Below are positions 26,432-36,075 of a stretch of DNA of 64,000 nt, piece by piece. Below the pieces are notes generated by a model, which saw nothing but the letters and a program-made list of their open reading frames with translations, was not told the DNA's origin and did not search any database. Position numbers and translations under genes: made by a program. This DNA is from Paenibacillus puerhi (lineage in GTDB: Bacteria > Bacillota > Bacilli > Paenibacillales > NBRC-103111). Location: assembly GCF_009846885.1 (NCBI RefSeq), contig NZ_WUWM01000033.1, positions 1 to 64,000 of the forward strand, in the 5' to 3' direction. How positions within the stretch are numbered: position 1 is the stretch's first letter; every line of letters begins with the position of its first letter.

Positions 26432-27403
26432 ATGGAACCCAAACCATCCTGCTGCTCCGCTTCGAGGAGCGCTTCCTCCACTGCGGTCGCTGCCTCGACA
26501 CCGGCATTCGCGTTTGAGCCCAGAATCGCCTTCAGGACGACAGAAGGGATGATCCGCCTCGAGGGCGGAACCTTCCTGATGGGGACGGGTGATGAGGAAG
26601 GCTTCCCGGAGGACGGGGAAGGTCCGGTGAGAAGGGTGACCGTCGATCCGTTCTATATCAGTCCCTATACGGTGACAAATTCGGAATATAAGGCGTTTGT
26701 AGATGCTACGGGGTATATCACCGATGCCGAACGATATGGTTGGTCCTTCGTATTCCATCTTCTGATTTCTTCGGAAACCGCCCGCAAGGTTTCCCGAGTC
26801 GTACAGCAAACTCCCTGGTGGTGGAGAGTGGATGGGGCATGGTGGAGACATCCGGAGGGATCGGATTCGCATATCGAGGACCGGCTCCAGCATCCGGTGG
26901 TGCATATCTCCTGGCATGATGCGATGGCTTACTGTGCGTGGTCCGGCAAGCGTCTGCCGACAGAGGCGGAGTGGGAGTATGCCGCCCGGGGCGGCCTTGT
27001 GCAGAAGAAATATCCATGGGGCGATGTGCTGAAGCCGGACGGCGTGCATAGGTGCAATATATTTCAAGGCAAGTTTCCTGAGAAAAATAATGCCGCCGAC
27101 GGTTATGCCGGCACGGCGCCAGTCGATGCTTTCCCGCCAAACGGCTATGGCCTGTACCAGACTTCCGGCAATGTGTGGGAGTGGTGCTCGGATTGGTTCA
27201 GCCGAGATATCCCATCAGGCAGCATGACGGTAAACCCAAAGGGGCCGTCCGCCGGACATTCGAAGGCCATGAGGGGCGGCTCTTATTTATGTCACAAGTC
27301 ATACTGCAACCGGTATAGGGTCGCTGCCAGAACCTCGAATACGCCGGATAGCTCCTCGGGCAATATAGGCTTTCGCGTAGCTGCCGATGGAAGCGAGGCA
27401 TAA
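26432..27403 (+). CDS. formylglycine-generating enzyme
   Basis: This 323-residue FGE/SUMF1-family enzyme converts the sulfatase active-site cysteine to formylglycine using oxygen and copper. The FGE fold is covered throughout, with 'WSGKRLPTEAEWEYAARGG' in the middle. The catalytic pair Cys287 and Cys292 sits in 'GGSYLCHKSYCNRYR', the same five-residue spacing as in the human enzyme, and the following 'ARTSNTPDSSSGNIGFR' also matches. That makes it a true FGE rather than a general SUMF1-domain protein. No signal peptide is evident, so it acts in the cytoplasm beside the four sulfatases here. Confidence 0.92.
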   Translation: MEPKPSCCSASRSASSTAVAASTPAFAFEPRIAFRTTEGMIRLEGGTFLMGTGDEEGFPEDGEGPVRRVTVDPFYISPYTVTNSEYKAFVDATGYITDAERYGWSFVFHLLISSETARKVSRVVQQTPWWWRVDGAWWRHPEGSDSHIEDRLQHPVVHISWHDAMAYCAWSGKRLPTEAEWEYAARGGLVQKKYPWGDVLKPDGVHRCNIFQGKFPEKNNAADGYAGTAPVDAFPPNGYGLYQTSGNVWEWCSDWFSRDIPSGSMTVNPKGPSAGHSKAMRGGSYLCHKSYCNRYRVAARTSNTPDSSSGNIGFRVAADGSEA

Positions 27404-27447
27404 CCGCGCTGTCTAAAGGATGCAGAAAAAAACGGGAGGCGTTTCAC

Positions 27448-28773
27448 ATGAGAAATGTCATCATGATTTCTACGGATCAACAACGGGTGGATGCCATGAG
27501 TTGTGTAGACTCGAGCTATCGTACGCCCCATCTGGATCGGCTGGTGGAACGTTCCGTTCGGTTCACCGGCGCGATCAGCACCTCGGCCCAGTGCTCGCCG
27601 TCGAGAGCCAGCTGGATGACGGGGAAATTTCCCCATCAGGTAGGCGTGTACCAGATCGGCCATACCCTGAATCCGGAGGATTGGGGAATCGCCAAGGAGT
27701 TCAATAAGGCCGGCTATGAGACGGTCTACTTCGGCAAGTGGCATCTGGGCCTTTCGCCGGCTGATCATGAATTCGGGGTGACCGACTATCGCACCGAAGG
27801 GCTGGAGCTGGCCGGTGCGAATCCGGACCCGCGCTTTCACAGCCACAAGGATGCCGTCACGACGACGCAAGCCTTGAATTACCTGGAGGATTATGAGGGC
27901 TCAAGGCCGTTCTTCATGAAGCTGAATTGGTATATGCCGCATCCCGACTCGCCTGTAGATAAACCGTTCGAGCTGATCGGCCGTTACGCGGAGCAATTCC
28001 CGCCCGGCGAGATGCCGATCCCGGGCACGTTTTACTCCGATGACCTGTCGGGGAAGCCGCCCTTCCAGCGCGAACGCTCCTCATCCGGGGAATCCGATCT
28101 TTCGGAGGAGCTGGTGCGGCGCGATGCTCAGCGCTACCGGAGCATGCTCGCGCTGATGGATACGTACCTCGGCCGGCTGTTGGACAAGCTGGCATCCAAG
28201 AACATGCTGGACAGCACCGCTATTCTGTTCACCAGCGACCACGGAGATATGCAGGGAGCCCACCGGCTCCGATTGAAGGGAGTGCTTCCCTACAAGGAGC
28301 TGTACAACGTACCGCTGATTCTGTATGTCCCGGGTGCGGAGCCCAAGCGCCGTGTGATTCCGGATCTGGTGTCGACGGCAGCCGTTACGGGAACCTTGCT
28401 GGAAGCCGTAGGAATTCCGCTGCCGCCCGAATGCGAGGGCGGATCGCTGCTTCCGGCGCTGGAGCGCACGGAGCCGCCAGCGGGGGAGCATGTATTCTTC
28501 GAACATTACAAGGCCTATTGGGGACGCCATCCGATGATCGGGGTGCAGACGCCGGAGTGGAAGTACGTGTATTACCTCGAAGACGATCTCGAAGAAATGT
28601 ACGACCTTCAGAACGATCCGGATGAAATCGATAATGCAGCCGGGCGGCCGGAGGTTGAGGAGATTCGCGTTTCTTTGCGGCAGCTGGTGGAGCAATGGTG
28701 GACGTCGACGGGCGGATTTTCAAAGCAAGCGATCGTGGATGAAGAGAGCACCTGGATAAAGAGAGGGTTCTAG
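27448..28773 (+). CDS. cytoplasmic sulfatase 4 (family S1)
   Basis: This 441-residue type I sulfatase has CSPSR with Cys49 and the following 'ASWMTGKFPH'. The metal residues are in 'ISTDQQRVDAMS' at the N-terminus and 'FTSDHGDMQGAHRL' at about residues 260-275. It is the last gene of the long operon, with the RBS GGGAGG and a bidirectional terminator at 28808. No signal peptide is present. The substrate is not predictable from sequence. Confidence 0.88.
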   Translation: MRNVIMISTDQQRVDAMSCVDSSYRTPHLDRLVERSVRFTGAISTSAQCSPSRASWMTGKFPHQVGVYQIGHTLNPEDWGIAKEFNKAGYETVYFGKWHLGLSPADHEFGVTDYRTEGLELAGANPDPRFHSHKDAVTTTQALNYLEDYEGSRPFFMKLNWYMPHPDSPVDKPFELIGRYAEQFPPGEMPIPGTFYSDDLSGKPPFQRERSSSGESDLSEELVRRDAQRYRSMLALMDTYLGRLLDKLASKNMLDSTAILFTSDHGDMQGAHRLRLKGVLPYKELYNVPLILYVPGAEPKRRVIPDLVSTAAVTGTLLEAVGIPLPPECEGGSLLPALERTEPPAGEHVFFEHYKAYWGRHPMIGVQTPEWKYVYYLEDDLEEMYDLQNDPDEIDNAAGRPEVEEIRVSLRQLVEQWWTSTGGFSKQAIVDEESTWIKRGF

Positions 28774-28807
28774 AGCCATGGCAGGAAATTTACAATAATA
28801 TCCAACC

Positions 28808-28836
28808 AAAAAGCGTACTGTCGAAGTACGCTTTTT
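28808..28836. terminator. bidirectional terminator
   Basis: AAAAAGCGTACT (28808-28819) pairs perfectly with AGTACGCTTTTT (28825-28836). It lies between the convergent sulfatase operon and the AraC gene and can stop both. Confidence 0.85.
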
Positions 28837-28869
28837 GGCATGGCATGTGTTCTCAGCCCAAGGACCGGG

Positions 28870-29712
28870 TTACCGCATGCTTTTCCGATAGTGCCCCGGC
28901 GTGGAGCCGGTTATTTTTTTGAAGGTGACATTGAAATTGGCCGTGTGCCCGAACCCGGTCGTCTCCCCGATGGACCCGATGGGGAGCGACGTTTCACGCA
29001 GAAGCCGTTTGGCTTCCCGGATCCGGACGAGCTGTACATATTCCTTAAAATGAAACCCGGTAATGCTCCGGAATATTCGGCTTAAATACGAGGGGCTGAT
29101 GTAAAAGCGCTTGGCGATTTCATTAAGCGTCAGTCCAGCTGCATAATGCTCCGTGACATAAGCGGCAATTTCCGAAACCTTCTGGTGCATAGGATGAGCG
29201 GAGTGAGTCAGATGCTGATTCGGCTTTCGCTCATGCCGGTACATGAGCACGAGAAGCTGGACCAGGCTGGCCCGCACATAAGCGGAGCATCCTTCCTCCT
29301 GATCCTGGCATTCGTAGAGCATTCTTTGCAGCAGCTCTTCGACAGTCGCTTGTTCATTTACGGAAAATCGAAATAGTCGGGAGGGCCGATCAAGGGGGAG
29401 CAGGCGGACATCGGCCCGCGCCACCTCGGATTGAATGAAATCTTCGGTGAAGTTGACGAGAATCCGGTCGCACTTGAGCGCTTCCGAGTAGGTAGACCGA
29501 TGGGGATCATTCGGATTGATCAGAATCATATCGCCCTTCTGCAGCGAGTAAACGGTTTCATTCAGAAAGAAGATGCGCTCCCCTTCCATGACATAGAACA
29601 TTTCGTAATAGGGATGAGCGTGGGGACCGCGCATGTACCCGATCGAGTTGATATAATGAATCGAAAAGCGGTTATCCTCAATGGTATGCTTGATAGTCGA
29701 TAAGTCCCTCAT
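28870..29712 (-). CDS. AraC-family regulator with cupin sensor
   Basis: This 280-residue regulator has an N-terminal AraC-type cupin ('HPYYEMFYVMEGERIFFLN', about residues 32-50) and two C-terminal helix-turn-helix motifs ('LTLNEIAKRFYISPSYLSRIF', 'GFGHTANFNVTFKKITGSTP'). It lies convergent to the sulfatase operon. Its target is not evident; the neighbouring operon or the one at 30070 are both possible. The start at 29712 lies directly before the domain. Confidence 0.82.
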   Translation of the reverse strand: MRDLSTIKHTIEDNRFSIHYINSIGYMRGPHAHPYYEMFYVMEGERIFFLNETVYSLQKGDMILINPNDPHRSTYSEALKCDRILVNFTEDFIQSEVARADVRLLPLDRPSRLFRFSVNEQATVEELLQRMLYECQDQEEGCSAYVRASLVQLLVLMYRHERKPNQHLTHSAHPMHQKVSEIAAYVTEHYAAGLTLNEIAKRFYISPSYLSRIFRSITGFHFKEYVQLVRIREAKRLLRETSLPIGSIGETTGFGHTANFNVTFKKITGSTPGHYRKSMR

Positions 29713-30069
29713 GGCTCGCCCCCCTCTGTGCCGATAATTTCATCGTACCACAGGCGAGGGGAGGAAGGAAGGAGACGAGGGAGCGAGGCTGCATGCCGCA
29801 CACGTAAAGGTATCCTAAGATATGATTACTTAAAGTGGACAAAAAAAACAAAGTTAAAGCAAAAAAAACAAAGAATTTTTCTTTTTTTGTATGTTACTAT
29901 TAGAGAACAACAGCCATCATCTCTATATAATGTGAAGGAATTAGTCAGGCTGGACGGCTGCAATTGAAAACCACCGTACTGAAAACGGCAGTGTTCCGGA
30001 ACCGAAAGCGGTTACGAGATCATTGCCGTTTCCCGGTAGATGAAATAAATAGCTTCAGGAGGAGTAAAA
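29713..30069. other. non-coding region between AraC gene and second importer locus
   Basis: No gene is supported in these 357 bases. They hold an A-rich direct repeat (29840-29873), a TATAAT hexamer at 29926-29931 that could serve the gene at 30070, and a purine-rich stretch near the AraC start. A TTAAAG hexamer is also repeated at 29830 and 29854. Confidence 0.6.
29840..29873 (+). repeat. A-rich direct repeat CAAAAAAAACAAAG, two copies
   Basis: The 14-base unit occurs at 29840-29853 and 29860-29873, start to start 20 bases apart, about two helical turns. AraC-type proteins bind direct repeats with such spacing, so it may be the operator for the membrane AraC protein encoded at 30070. It lies about 55 bases upstream of a TATAAT hexamer. 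Confidence 0.45.
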
Positions 30070-32382
30070 TTGAGCAGGTACTTGTTACGGTTATTGTCGT
30101 ACAGTCTTCTATTGGGTATGCTCCCTGCCATATTCATCGGTATTTTCTCCTATTCCATCGCTTCGGGGGACATTGAGAACAAGGTAAAGGAAGTCAATAT
30201 GCAATGGCTGGCTCAGGCTCATATGCGAGCGGAGCAGACGCTTAAGTCTATCGAGAAATCAGCGACTCAATTTGCCAATTCATCTCTGGTGAAGACGGCG
30301 ATGAATACATCCTATACCTCGTCGGATTTCGAGTCCATCCGGGAGCTCACCAAGGAATTGCATAATCTGCAGTCCAATGACGCTATTATCACACAAGCCT
30401 ATCTAGTTAATCTTGAACGCAATTGGGTGCTGAGCCTCAATGTCTTGAAGCCGCTGGACCCATTAGAGGATCATAAGGAGTTTATGGATTATGCCAAAGA
30501 GCCGAAAAGCATCCTCTGGCATACCGGCCTGGCGCCTTCGAGCGGCGGAGATTTATCCGAGCCTGTGGAAAGCATTACCTTGGTTCACAAGATCCCGATT
30601 CTTCCGCAGACGAGCCAGCCGCAAGGGGTGCTAGTCATCCGAATTCTCGCCTCGGAAATCACCGATGCGCTTGCCTCCTCCAACAGCTCGAGCCGCAGCT
30701 ACATCTTCGATCGTTCCGGGACAAGCATACTGGATTCCGAGTCGAAGAAGGAACCGAGCGGAGAGATTCATCGAGCTGTGGCAGAACATTTGGCGTCGGA
30801 CCCGGCCCAGCAAGCAGGGCTGTTTAATATGAGGGTGGACGGGGAGGAGGTAGCCGTGATGTACCGCTCCTCCAGTTATAACGGCTGGACTTACGTTTCC
30901 GTCGTATCGATCGGAGAATTGAAGAAGGAGACCCAGAAAATCGCCGGATTAACCGTGCTTATTTGTGCAACGATTCTGGTCCTGGTGCTTGCGGCCTCCT
31001 TGTACGGCAGCCGCCGGATTTATCGTCCCATCGGGAATTTGCTGAAGGTTGCCCAGGGATTCGGCTCTTCCGGACAGGAGCAGTCTGCCCCGCCGAAGAA
31101 AGATGATCTGGAGTACATCCAGCACAGCATGCAGTCCTTGGCTCTGTCCAGGGACCGAGTCGAGCAGCAGATGCAGGGGCAGTTAAGTCACTTGAAGGAA
31201 TTTTTCGTCTTAAAGCTGTTTACGGGCCAGCTGACGGAAAATGATTACTTATACCGCTCTACGATGTACGGGTTTCCTTCCGGTTGGAAGCGGCTGGGTG
31301 TCCTTACGCTTCAAATCGATAACCTGCAGGAAACCCGTTACGGCGAGGAGGACCGGGAGCTGCTGCTGTATGCGATCGGCAATATTGCCCAAGAGGTGCT
31401 GCCGGAGCACGTCCGGTTTACCCCGATTACCTTCAATCAGTCGCTCGTAACGCTTGTTGCCGCGGATAAGGAGGAGACGGACGAGGTCCGGGGCATGCTG
31501 TACGAGATGGCGGAAAGCCTGAAGCGGCATGTCGGGCAGGTTTTGCAGCTTAAAGTGAGCATCGGCATAAGCAACCCTTTCGTTCAACTCACGGATACGG
31601 TCAAAGCCTATGGGGAAAGCTTATCGGCTTTGAAGTCCAGAATCAGCCTCGGACCCGAGATCATCGTTCATTATGGGGATATCGAGCACCATCCAGGCGC
31701 TGATCCTTATGAATATACCCATCTGAAGGTGCTGGAAGAGAGGCTCCTCTACGCAATCCGGGAGATGCAGGCGGACCATGTGTCCGACATTTTCGAGCAG
31801 TATCTGAATGCGCTGCTGTTCAAGGACGGTTATTTGTTCGAGCATCAAATGCTGCTGCTTCAGCTGGTCTCCAGACTTCTGAACCTGCTGCAGGAGCAAG
31901 GAATATCCCTCAAAGAGGTCATGGAGGATGAAGTAATGGTCGAACGGCTGTTTCATCTGCAGACGCGGGAGGAAATTATTCATTGGTTCGAATCCAAAAT
32001 GTTTATGCCCTTGATCAGGGTGCTATCCGAAAAATCCGAAAAGCAGTATATCAACATAGCGGATAAGCTGGTGCAAATGATCAGGGAGCAATATGATCAG
32101 GAGATCACCCTGGAATCATGCGCCCAATTGTTAAATTACCATCCCGTCTATGTAAGCCGAATCTTCAAGAGGGAGATCGGGATGACATTCAGCGAGTATT
32201 TATCCGACTATCGGATGAAAATGGCCAAGGTCATGCTGGAAACAACCGAGATGAAAATATCGGAGATCGGAGAAAAGCTGCAATATAAGAATATCAGCTC
32301 CTTTATTCGAAGCTATAAGAAGATGTACCAGGCTACCCCCGGTCAATATCGCGAAAGAGTCATGAAAGGTGGGAAAGAATGA
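30070..32382 (+). CDS. membrane-bound AraC-family regulator of second importer
   Basis: This 770-residue protein has the same design as the one at 4251. A first helix lies at about residues 7-27, an external sensor follows, a second helix sits at about 290-314, and an AraC domain at about 660-765 ends in 'QATPGQYRERVMKGG'. It starts with TTG after the RBS AGGAGGAG. Its stop overlaps the next gene's ATG (ATGA), so regulator and binding protein are coupled. It likely controls this importer in response to its sugar. Confidence 0.85.
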   Translation: MSRYLLRLLSYSLLLGMLPAIFIGIFSYSIASGDIENKVKEVNMQWLAQAHMRAEQTLKSIEKSATQFANSSLVKTAMNTSYTSSDFESIRELTKELHNLQSNDAIITQAYLVNLERNWVLSLNVLKPLDPLEDHKEFMDYAKEPKSILWHTGLAPSSGGDLSEPVESITLVHKIPILPQTSQPQGVLVIRILASEITDALASSNSSSRSYIFDRSGTSILDSESKKEPSGEIHRAVAEHLASDPAQQAGLFNMRVDGEEVAVMYRSSSYNGWTYVSVVSIGELKKETQKIAGLTVLICATILVLVLAASLYGSRRIYRPIGNLLKVAQGFGSSGQEQSAPPKKDDLEYIQHSMQSLALSRDRVEQQMQGQLSHLKEFFVLKLFTGQLTENDYLYRSTMYGFPSGWKRLGVLTLQIDNLQETRYGEEDRELLLYAIGNIAQEVLPEHVRFTPITFNQSLVTLVAADKEETDEVRGMLYEMAESLKRHVGQVLQLKVSIGISNPFVQLTDTVKAYGESLSALKSRISLGPEIIVHYGDIEHHPGADPYEYTHLKVLEERLLYAIREMQADHVSDIFEQYLNALLFKDGYLFEHQMLLLQLVSRLLNLLQEQGISLKEVMEDEVMVERLFHLQTREEIIHWFESKMFMPLIRVLSEKSEKQYINIADKLVQMIREQYDQEITLESCAQLLNYHPVYVSRIFKREIGMTFSEYLSDYRMKMAKVMLETTEMKISEIGEKLQYKNISSFIRSYKKMYQATPGQYRERVMKGGKE

Positions 32383-33872
32383 AGCCGCATCTTGCCGTCT
32401 TGCTCAGTCTTCTGTTTGTATCGGGTACTTTGTCGGGATGCAGCCGATTCGGCAGCGCGAGCGAGAGCCGGCCGGCCGATGATCCTTTTTATTTGTCGAT
32501 CGGGACGAGCCTGGTTGGCGAATTTCCTCCCCAGAATAACGCGGTGGAACAAGCGATCGAAGCCTATACGGATACGAATCTGCAGATTCAGTGGATTCCT
32601 CTGGCCGCTTATGACGAGAAGGTCAAATTAATGATTGCCTCGGGGGAGCTGCCCAAGCTGATCAAGCTCAGCTATTCGTCGACTTATATTGCAACGTTGA
32701 AGGCCGGGCAATTTTGGGAGCTGGGCCCGCTTCTGAAGGATTACCCCCAGTTGTCGGCCTTCGACAAGCAGTATTACGAGAACATCTCCGTCGATGGGAA
32801 GATTTACGGCATTCCCGTCTTCCGCGACCTAGGCCGCGCGACCATCCAATACCGGAAGGATTGGTTCGATCGTCTTGGCTTGGACGTGCCGGTGACGCTG
32901 GAGGATTGGTATCAGGTTGTCAAGGCGCTCACCTTGCAGGATCCGGACGGAAATGGGAAGCAGGACACGTATGGCCTCGTGCTGGAGAAGCGCTACAATC
33001 AGGATGTCAGCTCGTTATTGACCCGGATCTCGGTCACTCAGGGCGGGCCGACCAAGTGGAAGGTCGACAACGGGCGGTTCACGCCGGAATTCATGAAGGA
33101 GCCTTTCTACGAAACGTTGAAGCTGTTCCGGCGGCTGTATCAAGAGAATCTGATCAATACGGACTTTGCCGTCGTGGACACGATTGAAACGTCGAAAATT
33201 TATGATTCGGGGCGGGCCGGCATTCAGATCAGCGGAGGAAATGCTCAGACCTGGCAGGATAAGCTGAGCAAGTCCGTACCGGGGGCTATTGTGGATGTAG
33301 CTCCGCTTGCCGGTCCGGCCGGCATTCGATTGCCCGGCGAATCGGGCAATGCGGGCTTTCTGGCCATACCCAAGGATACCGTGAAGACCCTGGAAGAGGT
33401 TCAGCGAATATTAGAGTTCCTGGATAAGCTGCTGGAGCTGCCTGTGCAAACCGTTATAGCCAAGGGGCTTGAGAACCGGCATTGGAAGGATATGGGCGAC
33501 TATACGGAAATCCTGGACCGAACCCTGGATCTGAAAGAAGTTAAGCCTTACCGGGACATGCTGCTCTTTCTTGGCGAGCAGAAAGCGTCGGTCAAGCCGA
33601 ACCTGCAGCCGGAGTTATTCCGCAAAAATCAGCGGATCGGCAAGGAGAACAACGCCTACATTGTGGCGAACCCGGCACTCAACCTGAACTCGGAAACCTT
33701 CGCCGAACGGGGGAAGGAGCTGGAGGTCATGATTACCGATGCCGAGACGAAATTTATTATGGGTAAAATCGACGAGGCGGGCTGGAAGGCCGAGCTGGAG
33801 AAGTGGAAGCAAGCAGGCGGCGAACGGATGATACGCGAATACGAGGAATCCTATAGCAAGCTGAACAAATAA
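32379..33872 (+). CDS. sugar-binding lipoprotein A of second importer
   Basis: This 497-residue solute-binding lipoprotein has a signal peptide with lipobox LSGC at about residues 18-21. It is a close paralogue of the protein at 36076: both share phrases such as 'MIASGELPKL'/'MMASGELPKL' and 'FRDLGRA'. It is coupled to the membrane AraC gene upstream and ends at a terminator, before the permeases. A role as ligand-sensing partner of the AraC protein is possible. Confidence 0.88.
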   Translation: MKPHLAVLLSLLFVSGTLSGCSRFGSASESRPADDPFYLSIGTSLVGEFPPQNNAVEQAIEAYTDTNLQIQWIPLAAYDEKVKLMIASGELPKLIKLSYSSTYIATLKAGQFWELGPLLKDYPQLSAFDKQYYENISVDGKIYGIPVFRDLGRATIQYRKDWFDRLGLDVPVTLEDWYQVVKALTLQDPDGNGKQDTYGLVLEKRYNQDVSSLLTRISVTQGGPTKWKVDNGRFTPEFMKEPFYETLKLFRRLYQENLINTDFAVVDTIETSKIYDSGRAGIQISGGNAQTWQDKLSKSVPGAIVDVAPLAGPAGIRLPGESGNAGFLAIPKDTVKTLEEVQRILEFLDKLLELPVQTVIAKGLENRHWKDMGDYTEILDRTLDLKEVKPYRDMLLFLGEQKASVKPNLQPELFRKNQRIGKENNAYIVANPALNLNSETFAERGKELEVMITDAETKFIMGKIDEAGWKAELEKWKQAGGERMIREYEESYSKLNK

Positions 33873-33876
33873 GAGG

Positions 33877-33916
33877 CGCGGCGAAAGATCAAGACATCTT
33901 TCGCCGCGTTTTTTTG
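33877..33916 (+). terminator. strong intrinsic terminator
   Basis: CGCGGCGAAAGAT (33877-33889) pairs perfectly with ATCTTTCGCCGCG (33896-33908), followed by seven or more T. It separates the regulator/lipoprotein pair from the permease genes. Confidence 0.9.
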
Positions 33917-34083
33917 TTTTCAATTAGTTATATAAAGCACATTCCTTGGTTGCACCAGGGTTATCGGGGGATGAAACAAGCGTAACTACGGCTTTGGTTG
34001 TGTGAGCGGTATAGCCGGTCACGACGGGAAGACTCGATAATGGGGACAGAAAACAGAAGAGACAGTCTTAGGAGGTTTAGGAG

Positions 34084-35049
34084 ATGAAGCAAGATCTGTA
34101 TGCTGAGGCAGGAACACCCGACCTGCTTGCCCGCAAAGGCAAGTACGGTACCCTGCTCAAGGATATCATTCGGGATAAGTGGTTGTATCTGATGCTGCTG
34201 CCGGGTGTGCTATATTTTATTGTTTTCAAATATGTGCCTATGTACGGGGTGTCGATGGCGTTCCAGGATTACAGGCCGCATCTGGGTTTCCTTGATAGTC
34301 CTTGGGTAGGACTGAAGCATTTCCAAAGATTTTTCTCGGAGCCCCAGTTTGGGATGCTGTTTCGCAACACGGTCATATTGGCCATCTACAACCTGGTCTT
34401 TTTCTTCCCGCTGCCGATTGTTCTTTCCCTTATGTTGAATGAAGTCAGACGGGCCAAATTCAAAAGCTTTGTTCAAACCTTGGTGTATATCCCCCATTTT
34501 GTATCTTGGGTGGTGGTCGTGGGGATCTTCTATATCCTCTTGACGACCGAGAACGGGATCCTGAACGAGCTTCTCTACCAGATTACCGGCAAGAAAATAG
34601 CCTTCCTGCTGGAGGCGGAATGGTTCCGAACCATGATCATCACCCAGTCCATCTGGAAAGAGGTAGGATGGGGGACGGTCATCTTCCTTGCCGCGCTGGC
34701 CGGTGTGGATCTGCAGCAATATGAAGCGGCCCGGATCGACGGGGCCGGGCGCTGGCGTCAGTTATGGCATATCACGCTTCCCGCGATTCGCAGCACGATT
34801 GTCATTCTGTTTATTCTGCGCCTTGGAAACTTTATGGATTCGGGCTTCGAGCATATCTTCCTTATGCTGACCCCGACCAACCGCGAGGTAGGCGAGGTGT
34901 TCGACACCTATGTATACACCAAAGGGATGACTCAGGCCCAATACAGCTACAGCGCGGCGGTTGGTCTTTTCAAATCCGCGGTAGGACTCTTTCTCGTGCT
35001 GGGGTCTAACTGGCTGGCCAAGAAGTTTGGGGAAGAAGGCATCTACTGA
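34084..35049 (+). CDS. sugar ABC transporter permease, LplB type, second importer
   Basis: This 321-residue permease has about six membrane segments and an EAA loop near residues 212-232 (YEAARIDGAGRWRQLWHITL). It is closely related to the protein at 714, with the same C-terminal 'NWLAKKFGEEGIY'-like ending. A good RBS (AGGAGG) precedes the ATG. The YtcP-type partner follows. Confidence 0.9.
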   Translation: MKQDLYAEAGTPDLLARKGKYGTLLKDIIRDKWLYLMLLPGVLYFIVFKYVPMYGVSMAFQDYRPHLGFLDSPWVGLKHFQRFFSEPQFGMLFRNTVILAIYNLVFFFPLPIVLSLMLNEVRRAKFKSFVQTLVYIPHFVSWVVVVGIFYILLTTENGILNELLYQITGKKIAFLLEAEWFRTMIITQSIWKEVGWGTVIFLAALAGVDLQQYEAARIDGAGRWRQLWHITLPAIRSTIVILFILRLGNFMDSGFEHIFLMLTPTNREVGEVFDTYVYTKGMTQAQYSYSAAVGLFKSAVGLFLVLGSNWLAKKFGEEGIY

Positions 35050-35086
35050 TGCCGGTATGGAACGAAAGGATGGAGGAGTTACCATT

Positions 35087-35959
35087 ATGGTTCAAGATAA
35101 AACGATAGGCAACCGGATCTTCGACTGCATCAACTACGTGCTGCTTCTGCTGACAGCTCTCATCTGCGTGATGCCCTTTGTATATGTACTGGCCGTATCC
35201 TTCACGAGTCCAGCCGAGGTAGCGAGGGGAGGCTTGATCTTGTGGCCGAAGGAGTGGTCGCTTGCCTCCTACAGGTATATTTTTTCGACGGATACGCTGT
35301 TCCGAAGCATGCTGGTATCGATCTATGTCACGGTGGTGGGGACTCTCATCAATCTGCTCTTCACCTCGCTGATGGCTTATCCGCTAGCCAAATCTTATCT
35401 GAGAGGAAGACAATTCATCCTCCTCGGGGTCCTGTTTACCATGCTGTTCGGCGGGGGATTGATTCCAACGTATTTCGTCGTCAAGGCGCTTCACCTGACC
35501 AATACGCTATGGTCCCTGATGATTCCGAGCGCGATCAGCGCGTTCAACCTGATCGTACTGAAGAACTTCTTCCAGCAAATTCCGGATGGGCTTGAGGATT
35601 CGGCCCGCATCGACGGCTGTAACGATGTCGGCGTGCTGTTCCGGATCGTGCTTCCGCTGTCGCTGCCAGCTATGGCTACCTTCGGATTATTCTATGCGGT
35701 AGGACACTGGAACCAGTTTTTCAACGCCATTCTCTATATTAACGACAACACCAAGTGGCCGATTCAGGTACTTCTGCGGGAGATCGTCATCCTGGCTTCC
35801 AGCAGCATCGGCGACAATTCGATCGATAACACGGAAATACAACCGCTCACGATCCGCATGGCGGTCATCGTATTTGCAACGGTCCCTATCTTGCTCGTCT
35901 ACCCGTTTTTGCAGAAGCATTTTGCCAAAGGGGTTATGTTGGGATCGGTCAAAGGGTAA
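35087..35959 (+). CDS. sugar ABC transporter permease, YtcP/AraQ type, second importer
   Basis: This 290-residue partner permease has about six membrane segments and an EAA loop near residues 169-191 (EDSARIDGCNDVGVLFRIVL). I chose the ATG at 35087, which has GGAGGAG upstream; the frame is open from 35027 but that part overlaps the previous gene. It is very like the protein at 1688, including 'INDNTKWPIQVLLR'. Confidence 0.9.
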   Translation: MVQDKTIGNRIFDCINYVLLLLTALICVMPFVYVLAVSFTSPAEVARGGLILWPKEWSLASYRYIFSTDTLFRSMLVSIYVTVVGTLINLLFTSLMAYPLAKSYLRGRQFILLGVLFTMLFGGGLIPTYFVVKALHLTNTLWSLMIPSAISAFNLIVLKNFFQQIPDGLEDSARIDGCNDVGVLFRIVLPLSLPAMATFGLFYAVGHWNQFFNAILYINDNTKWPIQVLLREIVILASSSIGDNSIDNTEIQPLTIRMAVIVFATVPILLVYPFLQKHFAKGVMLGSVKG

Positions 35960-36075
35960 GGGGTTTGCGCGATAGCTTACAGCTATGAACCTCCATATGG
36001 GCAGAGGGTAGCGCAAGGCTCCTCTCCCGTATGGAGATGACATAGAAATTCAGCATTTCTGGAGGGGTAGAAAAG

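Noticed and set aside
29560..29585. cre-like sequence on the minus strand
   Set aside because: It lies inside the AraC coding sequence and no promoter is near; probably chance.
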